The translations under genes were made by a program, and so were the position numbers. Of a stretch of 64,000 nt of DNA, positions 25,496 through 34,003 are shown piece after piece (the first letter of the stretch is position 1; every line of letters begins with the position of its first letter). A model generated the notes under the pieces. That model was not told the origin of the DNA. It saw only the letters and a list, made by a program, of their open reading frames with translations, and did not search any database. Source of the DNA: SB25 sp050180705 (GTDB taxonomy: Bacteria; Bacteroidota; Bacteroidia; Bacteroidales; Tenuifilaceae); contig JBFXDX010000015.1 in the NCBI GenBank assembly GCA_050180705.1, positions 56,777-120,776 of the forward strand, read 5' to 3'.

Positions 25496-25533
25496 ATATC
25501 AAGTTGATATATTGTTTCTTTACTATATCTTTG
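25496..25533 (+). promoter_or_regulatory. hydG promoter with overlapping palindrome
   Basis: TTG at 25504-25506, a 19-base spacer and TATCTTTG at 25526-25533 fit the Bacteroidota promoter TTG-N19-21-TAnnTTTG. The 15-base palindrome ATATCAA-G-TTGATAT at 25496-25510 covers the -33 element, a typical operator position. The expected transcript would start near 25540, leaving a leader of about 325 bases before the hydG ATG. Confidence 0.5.
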
Positions 25534-25577
25534 TCAATGTAAGTAAAGTAAATGTATTTATAATTCTGTATCTGAGG

Positions 25578-25700
25578 ATGGGACAAAAATCGTATCCAAG
25601 GATTCAGCAAACAAAATCCGATCCGGAGGAAATTCTGATGGAGAAGAAAGTCGATATACAAATAGCAGGTATTGTTGAAATTAGGGTGATTTGTGTTTGA
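25578..25700 (+). CDS. Possible 40-residue small protein in the hydG leader
   Basis: An ATG at 25578 opens 40 codons, beginning MGQKSYPRIQQTKSDPEEIL and rich in K, E and I. It lies between the predicted hydG promoter and the hydG start, with a GAGG just 5' of the ATG, which is too close for a standard ribosome-binding site. No family recognised. It may be a real small protein, a regulatory leader, or chance. A small hairpin, ATCGCCTT-GTT-AAGGTGAT at 25770-25788, lies further down the same leader. Nothing else is visible in 25701-25864. Confidence 0.25.
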   Translation: MGQKSYPRIQQTKSDPEEILMEKKVDIQIAGIVEIRVICV

Positions 25701-25864
25701 TTATCTGACATTGTCGTTATGTTGGAGGTATTTCTCTTTCGGATAAATTTTGGTGTATAGGATTTTGTTATCGCCTTGTTAAGGTGATATGTATTGGTTT
25801 TGCAATTAACTAATTAAAAGTTTTGTTTAAGAACAAGGCTTTGAAACCCAAAATACTTAATGCT

Positions 25865-27292
25865 ATGAAATTTACTCCAGAACAGTACCGAATTCCCGAT
25901 GAGCCAATGAAATCGTTTATCGATCCTGAAGAAATTTGGGATTATATTGATAATGCGAAGCCGACAGCCGAGCGAGTACGGGAAATCATCGCAAAATCGT
26001 TGGATAAAAAACGGCTTAATCTAGAGGAGGTCGCAACTCTAGTAAATACATCAGATCCAGAATTAGTCGATGAAATTTTGCAAGGCGCGCGAACCCTAAA
26101 GGAACGGGTTTATGGTAATCGTATTGTGCTTTTTGCACCGCTATACATTGGCAATAAGTGTACTAATAATTGTAAGTATTGTGGTTTTCGCTCTTCGAAT
26201 AAGGATGCTGTACGAATGACTCTTTCCGATGAGGAAATTGTAAGTGAGGTTGAGGCTTTGGAGGATAATGGCCAGAAACGTTTGATTCTTGTTTATGGTG
26301 AACATTCAAATTACTCGGCAGAGTATATAGCCCATACGGTTCGTCTTGTGTATGGAATTAAGAAGAATAATGGTGAAATTCGCAGGGTTAATATTAATGC
26401 TGCACCATTCGATATTGATGGTTTTAAAACGGTTAAAGATGCGGGAATTGGAACCTACCAGGTATTTCAGGAAACCTATCATCCAGAGGCTTATGAGGGG
26501 TATCATCCATCGGGCAAGAAAAAGGATTTTGATTGGAGGTTAACATCGCTCGATAGGGCACAGGAAGCAGGTCTCGATGATGTAGGTATTGGGGCTTTGT
26601 TTGGTTTGTACGATTGGCGTTTTGAGGTTCTTGCGCTTGTTCGTCATACAAATCATTTGGAAGCATGCTATAATGTTGGTCCGCATACAATTTCGTTTCC
26701 ACGCATAAAGTCTGCTGCAGGTTTGGACATCACCGATAAATATTTTGTTTCGGATGATAATTTTGTGAAGTTGGTTGCAATACTTCGTCTTGCAGTGCCT
26801 TATACTGGAATGATTTTGACAGCAAGGGAGCCAGTTCATATCCGTCGGCAGGTTATTCAGTTTGGGGTATCGCAAATCGATGGTGGAACAAAACTTGAAC
26901 TAGGTGCCTATTCCGGAACTAGAAACGAGCAGCAGGATTTAAATAAGGAGCAATTCCAAATTAACGATAATCGTTCGTTGGGCGAAATTATTGAAGAATT
27001 AGTTGAAAATGACTATATACCTTCATTCTGTACAGCATGTTATAGGCTTGGACGAACTGGTGAGCATTTTATGGAATTTTCGGTTCCCGGTTTTATTAAA
27101 AGATATTGTACACCCAATGCATTGCTTACTCTTACCGAATATTTAGTAGATTATGCTACGCCCGAAATGCAGAAGAAAGGCTATGGTTTGATTAATAAAA
27201 CGTTGGTCGATTTAGATGAACATCAGAATACTGACGAAATAAAAAGACGGATAGATAGAATTAAAGCAGGGGAGAGGGATCTTTACTTTTAG
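25865..27292 (+). CDS. hydG: [FeFe] hydrogenase maturase HydG (radical SAM tyrosine lyase)
   Basis: Cleaves tyrosine to supply CO and cyanide as an Fe(CO)2(CN)-cysteine synthon for the H-cluster. About 475 residues from the ATG at 25865 (MKFTPEQYRIPDEPMK); a TTG 14 codons upstream would only add an unstructured tail. The radical SAM motif is CTNNCKYC (Cys99, 103, 106). The C-terminal HydG-specific auxiliary [4Fe-4S] site is the CTACYRLGRTGEHFM block, with the third cysteine 22 residues on in KRYCTPNA. This distinguishes it from ThiH. Transcribed alone from its own promoter and closed by a terminator at 27304-27347. Confidence 0.96.
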   Translation: MKFTPEQYRIPDEPMKSFIDPEEIWDYIDNAKPTAERVREIIAKSLDKKRLNLEEVATLVNTSDPELVDEILQGARTLKERVYGNRIVLFAPLYIGNKCTNNCKYCGFRSSNKDAVRMTLSDEEIVSEVEALEDNGQKRLILVYGEHSNYSAEYIAHTVRLVYGIKKNNGEIRRVNINAAPFDIDGFKTVKDAGIGTYQVFQETYHPEAYEGYHPSGKKKDFDWRLTSLDRAQEAGLDDVGIGALFGLYDWRFEVLALVRHTNHLEACYNVGPHTISFPRIKSAAGLDITDKYFVSDDNFVKLVAILRLAVPYTGMILTAREPVHIRRQVIQFGVSQIDGGTKLELGAYSGTRNEQQDLNKEQFQINDNRSLGEIIEELVENDYIPSFCTACYRLGRTGEHFMEFSVPGFIKRYCTPNALLTLTEYLVDYATPEMQKKGYGLINKTLVDLDEHQNTDEIKRRIDRIKAGERDLYF

Positions 27293-27303
27293 GATTTTCA
27301 AGC

Positions 27304-27347
27304 AAGGATTAACGTTTTCGATAGAGATTATTCGTTAATCCTTTTTT
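27304..27347 (+). terminator. Rho-independent terminator of hydG
   Basis: AAGGATTAACG and CGTTAATCCTT form a stem around an 18-base loop, followed by a T tract (about 27341-27347). It lies 11 bases after the hydG stop and just before the end of the convergent gene. Confidence 0.85.
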
Positions 27348-27352
27348 ACTTT

Positions 27353-30300
27353 TTACCACCCAGGTAGGAAGTTAATACCCCAATTTGCCGATTTAAATCC
27401 TCCCAATTGGAATGGAACTGCATAGTAAGGTTCAAGAACAAGCATTCCAAATAGGTTTATCCTTAAACTTAATCCCGTACTAACGAAAGGAATATGCTGG
27501 TTGGTGTTTTGAGGAGACCATCGTAGTGATAGTTCGCTCTCCTTTGTCCACGCAATACCTGCATCGGCAAATAATGCTAGTTCGGTATAGAATGCACTAG
27601 ATTTGAAAACAGTTAATCGGTCGGGACCTGTGAATGGAAGTCGAATCTCAAAGTTCAGAACAACCATTTGGTCTCCGGTTAGCTGATTGATTGTAACCTT
27701 ATTGGTCTTATCGTAGTCGATAAAAGCGTTACTATCATAACCTCTAACATACCAAGGGTAGCCAACGAAAAGTGGATATAAAAGAGTATCGGAAGTTGCT
27801 GTACCAAAACGTCCATAGTAAATTCCACGCATGGCAAAGCTGAATGGTTTCGCAAAAATATATTTTCGAAGATCAACCAGTCCTCCCCAGTAGTTATAAT
27901 CGCCAAGAGTTCTATCAGCCTGAATTCTGACTCGGTGTCCTCGCATTGGAGATGCTATTCCAAAATCGGAATTATCATAAACGTAGGCGATATCTGAGCG
28001 TTGTAGCCAGAATCCGGGAGGTGCGTCGCCTCTATGTTTTTCTGAGCCTTGATAGGAACTGCCATAGTAATAGTCTGAGTATATATCTAGTCTATAGTAG
28101 TACCGCGAGATTGAGGTTCCAACCTCGAAACGTTGGGTTTGCGAAAGTGGAAAATATGCTATACCTCCAATTGATGTTTCAAACATCCTATAGTAGCGTA
28201 GTTGCATATCGTCTATAACCTCTAAAGTGTCATCATTGTTTATATCTCTATGTAATGTGTCTAATACATATTCTCCGTAAGTGTAAGGAATGTGCGATGC
28301 TGTTAATCCCCAGGTAATATGTTTTTTTTGTTGAAGGTAGGTAACTTGACCTCCAAAATCCCAAATTTCGCCATTTAACGCTAAGCCTGTGTATATCATA
28401 TGGCTTCCGGTAATATCGCTGAACAGCATCTCAACGCCACCAGACATTCCAGTTCCGTAAGCACTTGTACTAATTCCCATTCCTATGTTCGAAATGTAGT
28501 CGAGTTTAAATTTTGGTTTGAAAGGAACCGTTTTAAACGAATCAACCAAATTGGTTGGCAAGTTGACGTAGGCGAGATTCTTATCAACCAAACCTTCGGT
28601 TGCTCTGTTCAGCGGAGGAAGTATTGATGCACTATAATTAACGAAATACGGATCGACTTTTACAGGTTTAAAATCAACTGTATCTGCTGTATAAATGGAA
28701 TATCTGTTTTTGTAGTAATGGGAGTAGCACACTTCATCGGTTTCGGAGGCGACACTCATAGCTGGTGCTAGAGGAGTCATCCCCGATATACCGGTAAGAA
28801 TTCTTGTTAATCGATATGTCTCATTGCTTTTAGTATCATACTTGAATAAATTACGGTATCCATCGGAATTAGAAAGAAAGTAAATGTGTCGTCCATCACC
28901 AGAGAACATTGGATTTAAATTATCGGCAGTTGGAAAAACATCATAAACATTGATACTTTGATCCGAGATATTATATGTTGCAATGTTGTATCCAACTGTT
29001 TTTTTGTTGCTTAAATCGTATGTTGAAGGTTTGTCTGTTGAGAAAACTATTTTAGTACCGTCGGGCGACCATGCCGGATGAATATTACACCATGGGTCGT
29101 GGGTGAGTTGAGTTGTTATTCCTGTTCGAAGATCAATGGAGTATAGATCGTTTACGCCATTTACTAGACCTGAGACGACAATACTATTTCCATCGGGCGA
29201 CCAAGTTGGATAGTTAAAGGATGGTACACCTGGAATTGCAACTTCTCTTACAAGTTTATCGTCGAATACATCAACAATTAGCAGTTTGTTCTTTCCTTTG
29301 CTGAAAGCAACAAATGCAAACTGCCGACTATCGGGTGACCATGTTCCTGCCGATTCAATAAAGTTAAGCGCATCAATCTCGTTTTCATGCACAACGCTCG
29401 ATAGTCGCTGAATTATTTTTCCGCTTGTGGCATGAGCAAGGAATAGATCTATGGAGAATAAATCTTTCTCTGAATAGAATGCTACATATCGTCCATCGGG
29501 ACTAACTGATGGCGAAATGTTTATTTCGCCTGCATTACGCTCAAATAGTATGCGTGTTCCTGAAGGATCTTCAGTACTATCGGGCATAACACTTTTGAAA
29601 TAATCGTAGTATACCGATTTCCAAAGTTCCGAGAATGATTTTTCGTTTAACCCAACATACCTGACAAGTGCGTAATTGTATCCTCGCTTTGCAGTTTCTT
29701 TAAATATAGGATTAATTAGACTATCGCCAAAGGTTCTGCCTATAAACGACCAGAATGCGTGTCCCCATCTATAAGGAAAATATTGATTAGAGTTGTAGGT
29801 CATATCTTCCAATGTGGGAAATTGGTCGTTAAGAACGGCATCTCTCATCCACATGGCTGTTTGGTAATCGTATGTTCCAAGCGACAGGTATTCGGCCATA
29901 CCTTCTACCATCCACAATGGAAGATTCCTTACCGAATTTAACGATGTGGAGTCACCTGTGATAAGTGAGTTGTACTGAAATGCGTGAACCAATTCGTGGC
30001 CAAGTACGTGGTTTGTTTGACTCCACGTTTCTGTAAGCGGGAATACAACTCTGTTTTTTAATGCTTCGGTAACGCCGCCAGTTCCAACGCCAATCGATCC
30101 AGAAATTGCCGTCGTTTGCTGAAAATCGGCATGGTTGTCGTATATAAGGATTGGGTTTTTATTGTCGATAGAGTCCCTGAAAACCTGATAATGTCTATCG
30201 TACCATTTTTCGGCCGATAGGGAAAGTATATTCAATGCACTATCGTTTTTCAGATAATGGTAAATTTCGAAATTTGGAGTCTGATAAACATTGAATTTAA

Positions 30301-30409
30301 ATTTCTTATATATAGGTTTATTCTTTCCAAAGTACTGTGCTTGTGACGAAAACGAGATAAATAATAGCTGAAATAAAACTAAACCAATAAATACTACTTG
30401 TTTTCTCAT
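27353..30409 (-). CDS. Secreted fusion of MA-clan peptidase-like domain, PD40 propeller and outer-membrane barrel
   Basis: About 1,018 residues from the ATG at 30409, which gives a clean signal peptide (MRKQVVFIGLVLFQLLFISF, cleavage near SSQAQ). Residues about 30-290 resemble a gluzincin-type peptidase with HELVHAFQ and a downstream EGMAEYLSLG glutamate motif. TolB-like PD40 blades fill about 300-610 (SPDGRYVAFYS, SPDSRQFAFVA, SPDGNSIVVSG, SPDGTKIVFST). The remaining part (about 640-1018) is rich in alternating aromatic strands and ends LPGW, resembling the BamA/surface-antigen barrel. The likely place is the outer membrane, with peptidase and propeller facing the periplasm or outside. Substrate unknown. 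It begins 249 bases from the divergent TM1266-like gene. Confidence 0.78.
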   Translation of the reverse strand: MRKQVVFIGLVLFQLLFISFSSQAQYFGKNKPIYKKFKFNVYQTPNFEIYHYLKNDSALNILSLSAEKWYDRHYQVFRDSIDNKNPILIYDNHADFQQTTAISGSIGVGTGGVTEALKNRVVFPLTETWSQTNHVLGHELVHAFQYNSLITGDSTSLNSVRNLPLWMVEGMAEYLSLGTYDYQTAMWMRDAVLNDQFPTLEDMTYNSNQYFPYRWGHAFWSFIGRTFGDSLINPIFKETAKRGYNYALVRYVGLNEKSFSELWKSVYYDYFKSVMPDSTEDPSGTRILFERNAGEINISPSVSPDGRYVAFYSEKDLFSIDLFLAHATSGKIIQRLSSVVHENEIDALNFIESAGTWSPDSRQFAFVAFSKGKNKLLIVDVFDDKLVREVAIPGVPSFNYPTWSPDGNSIVVSGLVNGVNDLYSIDLRTGITTQLTHDPWCNIHPAWSPDGTKIVFSTDKPSTYDLSNKKTVGYNIATYNISDQSINVYDVFPTADNLNPMFSGDGRHIYFLSNSDGYRNLFKYDTKSNETYRLTRILTGISGMTPLAPAMSVASETDEVCYSHYYKNRYSIYTADTVDFKPVKVDPYFVNYSASILPPLNRATEGLVDKNLAYVNLPTNLVDSFKTVPFKPKFKLDYISNIGMGISTSAYGTGMSGGVEMLFSDITGSHMIYTGLALNGEIWDFGGQVTYLQQKKHITWGLTASHIPYTYGEYVLDTLHRDINNDDTLEVIDDMQLRYYRMFETSIGGIAYFPLSQTQRFEVGTSISRYYYRLDIYSDYYYGSSYQGSEKHRGDAPPGFWLQRSDIAYVYDNSDFGIASPMRGHRVRIQADRTLGDYNYWGGLVDLRKYIFAKPFSFAMRGIYYGRFGTATSDTLLYPLFVGYPWYVRGYDSNAFIDYDKTNKVTINQLTGDQMVVLNFEIRLPFTGPDRLTVFKSSAFYTELALFADAGIAWTKESELSLRWSPQNTNQHIPFVSTGLSLRINLFGMLVLEPYYAVPFQLGGFKSANWGINFLPGW

Positions 30410-30658
30410 ATTCAGAATAATTAATTCGGTCACTTTATCAATGTTAAGAATGGGATTTAATATTGGAAAAACAAATTTCGAAAAGTAATTGTTTATTCCC
30501 AAAAATTACATCTATATCAACGTTTTTTGTGTTAATATTTATCAATGCAACATATATTTTTCAAATCAATTTTTATAAAAAGTTGATTTGTAGAAATTTG
30601 ATTTGTTGACTTTGTCGTTCTATTGTGCTAATTTTAATTAAACCAAAATATTACAGTT

Positions 30659-30913
30659 ATGACAGAAAATCTAACAGTACTAGGCATTAAGATTGATGAT
30701 AGAGTTAAGGAGGCCGGAGAGGTTCAAAAAGTTCTCACTCAATTTGGCTGTTCAATCAAGACTCGTATTGGACTTCACGAAGTATCTAATGATTTTTGTA
30801 GTACTTCGGGTTTAATTATTCTTGAGTTGTTTGGCCCAAAGGAGGAACAAATTAAGTTGCACGAAAGCCTTCAGAAAATTCAGGGAACATTGATCCGAAA
30901 AATGGATTTTTAG
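30659..30913 (+). CDS. TM1266-type iron-only hydrogenase system regulator (ACT-like)
   Basis: An 84-residue ACT-like protein. The pattern LGIKIDDRVKEAGEVQKVLT, then the TRIGLHE motif, a GLIILEL strand and a closing GTLIRKM strand fits the small proteins named after Thermotoga TM1266, found with [FeFe] hydrogenase maturation genes. The biochemical role is unknown; the ACT fold suggests ligand binding. A promoter-like pair precedes it (TTG at 30606-30608, TAATTTTA at 30629-30636). It is a single gene convergent with a membrane protein gene and lies between hydG and hydE. Confidence 0.75.
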   Translation: MTENLTVLGIKIDDRVKEAGEVQKVLTQFGCSIKTRIGLHEVSNDFCSTSGLIILELFGPKEEQIKLHESLQKIQGTLIRKMDF

Positions 30914-30925
30914 TTATCTTTTTGT

Positions 30926-31900
30926 TCAATCATTAGCAGGGCTATTTCCATTAGGAATTAGCTCTGTTTGTATTGTCAAATTCTCCGATAATTCATCCTC
31001 TTCAATATTAAACTTAATGGGTTTTACTATGTACATTGCTCCTAAAAGCGATACAATAGCAGATATTAGGTAGAATATTAAGCTTAATGCTACACACACT
31101 TCGGGTTTTGAGCCTATAAGATTAGCTCCAATTACAAAAGCCATTTCGCGCGCACCAATGCCTCCAACGGTGAACGGAATAACAGAAACTAACGATGATA
31201 CTAAGAATAGCATCAAGTAACCTTGAATATTATCTCTAATGCCTATTGAGAAAAGTATAAAAGTAGCACATAGCACTTGTAGAGACTGAATTGCCAACGA
31301 TTTATAAAGTACTTTTTGCCATACAGCTAGGAATTCTCTAAAAAATAGTCTGTTGAAAATAAAATATCCAACTGGTGCTATTGCAATTAGTATTAATGTG
31401 AGATATTTGTGCTTTATGTGAATTGGAACAACAATGAACAAAAGAACAGTAAGGATTCCAACAGCCACAAGTCCCGATAATCTATCGTTGAAAAGAGCCC
31501 AAAATATTTTACGATGCTTAATCTTGAAGCGTTTGCTTAGAACGAATACTTTATAACCATCGCCGCCAATTCCTCCAGGTAGAAAAAGATTGTAGAACAT
31601 TCCAAGCAGATAAAGTCTGAAATTGTTCCTTTTTCCAATATTTAGTTTGATAACTTCAAAAAAATGGAATAACCTCGACGATGCAATGATTTGAGATGCA
31701 AAAAAGAGTGTGATTGCTGGTAAGATTAACCATAGATTCGCTTTTTTGTACAACTCAAAAACTTGTTTTGTTTCTATCTTGCTAAAAACCCAGTATAGAA
31801 GTGTTAGCGTGACAGCAACCTTAATAAATGTTTTGATGAATGATTTCATCCATCCCTTAAGTTTAAGTTTTCTGGTAAGTTTCGAAAAGAAAGCGAGCAT
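30926..31900 (-). CDS. Lysylphosphatidylglycerol synthase-type transmembrane protein (UPF0104)
   Basis: An integral inner-membrane protein of about 324 residues with roughly eight hydrophobic helices. Recognisable family signatures are FYNLFLPGGIGGDGYKVFVL near residues 117-136 and PFTVGGIGAREMAFV near 240. It corresponds to the flippase-like membrane domain without the C-terminal aminoacyltransferase domain of MprF, so the lipid substrate is unknown. The ATG at 31900 is preferred: a TACTTTTG promoter box lies 21 bases upstream, while the longer frame would start at a TTG beyond that box. Confidence 0.82.
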   Translation of the reverse strand: MLAFFSKLTRKLKLKGWMKSFIKTFIKVAVTLTLLYWVFSKIETKQVFELYKKANLWLILPAITLFFASQIIASSRLFHFFEVIKLNIGKRNNFRLYLLGMFYNLFLPGGIGGDGYKVFVLSKRFKIKHRKIFWALFNDRLSGLVAVGILTVLLFIVVPIHIKHKYLTLILIAIAPVGYFIFNRLFFREFLAVWQKVLYKSLAIQSLQVLCATFILFSIGIRDNIQGYLMLFLVSSLVSVIPFTVGGIGAREMAFVIGANLIGSKPEVCVALSLIFYLISAIVSLLGAMYIVKPIKFNIEEDELSENLTIQTELIPNGNSPAND

Positions 31901-31920
31901 CTTGTAATTTTTTTGCAGCG

Positions 31921-31928
31921 CAAAAGTA
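31921..31928 (-). promoter_or_regulatory. Candidate -7 element for the UPF0104 gene
   Basis: TACTTTTG on the minus strand matches TAnnTTTG, with a TTG 17 bases further upstream. It predicts a transcript start near 31915 and a 15-base leader, and supports the ATG at 31900. Confidence 0.45.
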
Positions 31929-31960
31929 TAATTTTTATTCAACAGCAATTTGTTATTAAC

Positions 31961-31989
31961 AAAAAAACTCCCAATAGTTGGGAGTTTTA
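31961..31989 (-). terminator. Terminator of the LiaF-like gene
   Basis: On the minus strand AAAACTCCCAA and TTGGGAGTTTTTTT pair around a 2-4 base loop and end in a T run. It lies 20 bases past the stop of the gene at 32010-32717 and separates it from the next minus-strand gene. Confidence 0.85.
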
Positions 31990-32009
31990 TCTAATTATGC
32001 CATATTATC

Positions 32010-32717
32010 TTAGAAACTCTTGATGTCGGAACCGCCAAACAAAACAAGTCCTTTAATTACAAGTTCCGATGATGTTTGTGTTTCGCCAGGTTTACGTTTA
32101 TCGGAAATACCGCCAAAAATTGAGACGACCTCAATTTTAATTTTCCAGTCAGATGGAACTATAAGTTTGGATGCTCCAAATATGCAGAGCATTTCGATGC
32201 TATTAGTTCCTGGTGCCAGTTTTGCTTTGGACAAATCAATTGTTGAGCCTCCAAAAATGTTGGTAATTCTTCCTCCTTGAAAGTTTTGTGTATTAAATCG
32301 TTGCTCCGATCCTCCGAAAATCGAAAGGTCATCAATGAAATCTTCTTTACTACTGGATGAATTTATACTTTTCCAACGATTCCCATGTCTGCTAAATATT
32401 AGCGAAAATCCAACGAATAGCAGAATTGCTGGCCAGAATAGCCTACGGAGATTAATTGGGAAATCGTAGAATCGAGCCAGAAGAAAGAATGCTCCGATTG
32501 CAATTAGAATCAAACCCGATGTTTTCGATTCGTGCTTTGCAACTAAAATTAAGCCTAGCACAATAAGAAATGTTTGCCATGTAAAAATATACCTGTTCCA
32601 TGGAACATAGCAAAAATCAAAGTTATCGACTAAAATAAGGCCAGCAAGTGCAACCAGCAATACCCCAATTATTATTCTTGTTGGGTTAACATTTGGAGAA
32701 TTTTCAATTCTTTCCAT
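32010..32717 (-). CDS. LiaI/LiaF-like membrane protein
   Basis: A 235-residue membrane protein. The N-terminal half (about 12-110) holds four short helices of the LiaI-LiaF transmembrane type, in two pairs. The C-terminal half (about 130-235) is a soluble beta-rich domain with repeated IFGGS/VLFGGS turns, as in LiaF and other cell-wall-active antibiotic response proteins. In Firmicutes LiaF restrains the LiaRS envelope-stress kinase; no such kinase pair is next to it here, so only a general envelope role can be inferred. It precedes the UPF0104 gene but is separated from it by a terminator. Confidence 0.78.
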   Translation of the reverse strand: MERIENSPNVNPTRIIIGVLLVALAGLILVDNFDFCYVPWNRYIFTWQTFLIVLGLILVAKHESKTSGLILIAIGAFFLLARFYDFPINLRRLFWPAILLFVGFSLIFSRHGNRWKSINSSSSKEDFIDDLSIFGGSEQRFNTQNFQGGRITNIFGGSTIDLSKAKLAPGTNSIEMLCIFGASKLIVPSDWKIKIEVVSIFGGISDKRKPGETQTSSELVIKGLVLFGGSDIKSF

Positions 32718-32761
32718 GGTATAATTTAAGGTTAATATTTGCGAATAAATTTAAATAATAA

Positions 32762-33841
32762 TTATTTACGATTATAGAAATGTTTTGAATTTCCGTGTTC
32801 TCCATAGCCTATTTCATCGCCTGTAAGTTGGATGCGGGCTTCTAGGCAATTTTTGCAATCGTCGGCAGCATCGTCAATACATGGTTTGTTTTCGTATAAT
32901 TTATAATCGTTACGATAGGCACCAGGAGTGATATTGGGCATTACAATATTTGCGCCAACTTTTATGGCTTTTTCTCGGCCAAGTGAGTCAATTGCCTGCA
33001 ATGCAGTTGGGGCTGCAATATTAATATCCTTCATAATGATTCTTAACAAAGCGGTCATTTTCAGAGCAAGATCGAATCGTTCCTTGAGAGGAAGTAATGA
33101 ATCTTTATATTGATATAATGGGGTATCGGGATGTTCTACATAAGGTCCCATTCCAACCATGTCTATATCCATTTTTTTTATCCAAAGTAAATCTTCAGCC
33201 AAATGTTCTAGGGTTTGAAAGGGTAAGCCAATCATAACACCGGAACCAACTTGGTAGCCAACTTTTCGAAGAGATTTAAGGCAAGCAATTCGCTCGTCGT
33301 ATGAGTGATGGATATCGTTCGGATGAAGTTTAGAGTATAGTTCTCTGTTCGAACTCTCAATTCTTAGTAGGTATCGAATACCTCCTTTGTTGAACCATCT
33401 ACGATATGTTTGCTCTGTTTGTTCGCCAAGCGATAGAGTTATGCCAAGTTCATTATTTGTGGCGATACTTATTTTTTCTAGGAGATTTTCTATTCGTTCA
33501 ATATAATTTTGAGTGCTAACCTCACCTGTTTGAATGGCAATGCTGCCATACTTGTTTTCCCATGCAAATTTTGCAGCATCAATAACTTCACTATCAGTGA
33601 GAGTATAGCGTTGTACTTGGTTATTTCCTGCACGAATTCCGCAATACAAGCAATTCTTACTGCAAATATTCGACATTTCAATAAGTCCCCGGAAGAAAAC
33701 CTTTCGTCCTACATACTTTTCCTTTATTTCTGCAGCTTTCGTGAAAAGTTGAGTTTTCTCATCTCCCGTTGTAGCAAGCAGTGCGACAATGTCTTCTTTG
33801 GTGAGATTTTCTTTCTCTAAAAGTTGAGCAATTCTATTCAT
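32762..33841 (-). CDS. hydE: [FeFe] hydrogenase H-cluster maturase HydE (radical SAM)
   Basis: Radical SAM enzyme of 359 residues that processes the Fe(CO)2(CN)-cysteine product of HydG during H-cluster assembly. The radical SAM motif CSKNCLYC (Cys60, 64, 67) follows FFRGLIEMSN. LSLGEQTEQTYRRWFNKG, YLLRIESSNRELYSKLHP and GSGVMIGLPFQTLEHLAEDL are HydE signatures. Three further cysteines near the C-terminus (CIDDAADDCKNC) are common in the family. Single gene, not linked to hydG or hydF; it starts 163 bases from the divergent hypothetical gene at 34004. Confidence 0.95.
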   Translation of the reverse strand: MNRIAQLLEKENLTKEDIVALLATTGDEKTQLFTKAAEIKEKYVGRKVFFRGLIEMSNICSKNCLYCGIRAGNNQVQRYTLTDSEVIDAAKFAWENKYGSIAIQTGEVSTQNYIERIENLLEKISIATNNELGITLSLGEQTEQTYRRWFNKGGIRYLLRIESSNRELYSKLHPNDIHHSYDERIACLKSLRKVGYQVGSGVMIGLPFQTLEHLAEDLLWIKKMDIDMVGMGPYVEHPDTPLYQYKDSLLPLKERFDLALKMTALLRIIMKDINIAAPTALQAIDSLGREKAIKVGANIVMPNITPGAYRNDYKLYENKPCIDDAADDCKNCLEARIQLTGDEIGYGEHGNSKHFYNRK

Positions 33842-34003
33842 GAATAATTTTATTGTTCAATTGTAATAATTTTCTCCAATCTGAACGCATATTACAACGC
33901 ATTGTTCTATATTTATTGATATTTTCTGATTGGATGATTTTTCAAATTGAGCGACCAATTTCACAAAATTAGATGGATTTACAAACATGTTATTTATCAA
34001 GTT

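Noticed and set aside
25512..25577. Upstream extension of the 40-codon frame in the hydG leader
   Set aside because: The extension begins at a TTG and overlaps the predicted promoter box at 25526-25533, so it is unlikely to be translated.
33842..33900. Rex-like site upstream of hydE
   Set aside because: TTGTTCAATTGTAATAA shares only one half with the two good sites and is not a matching inverted repeat.
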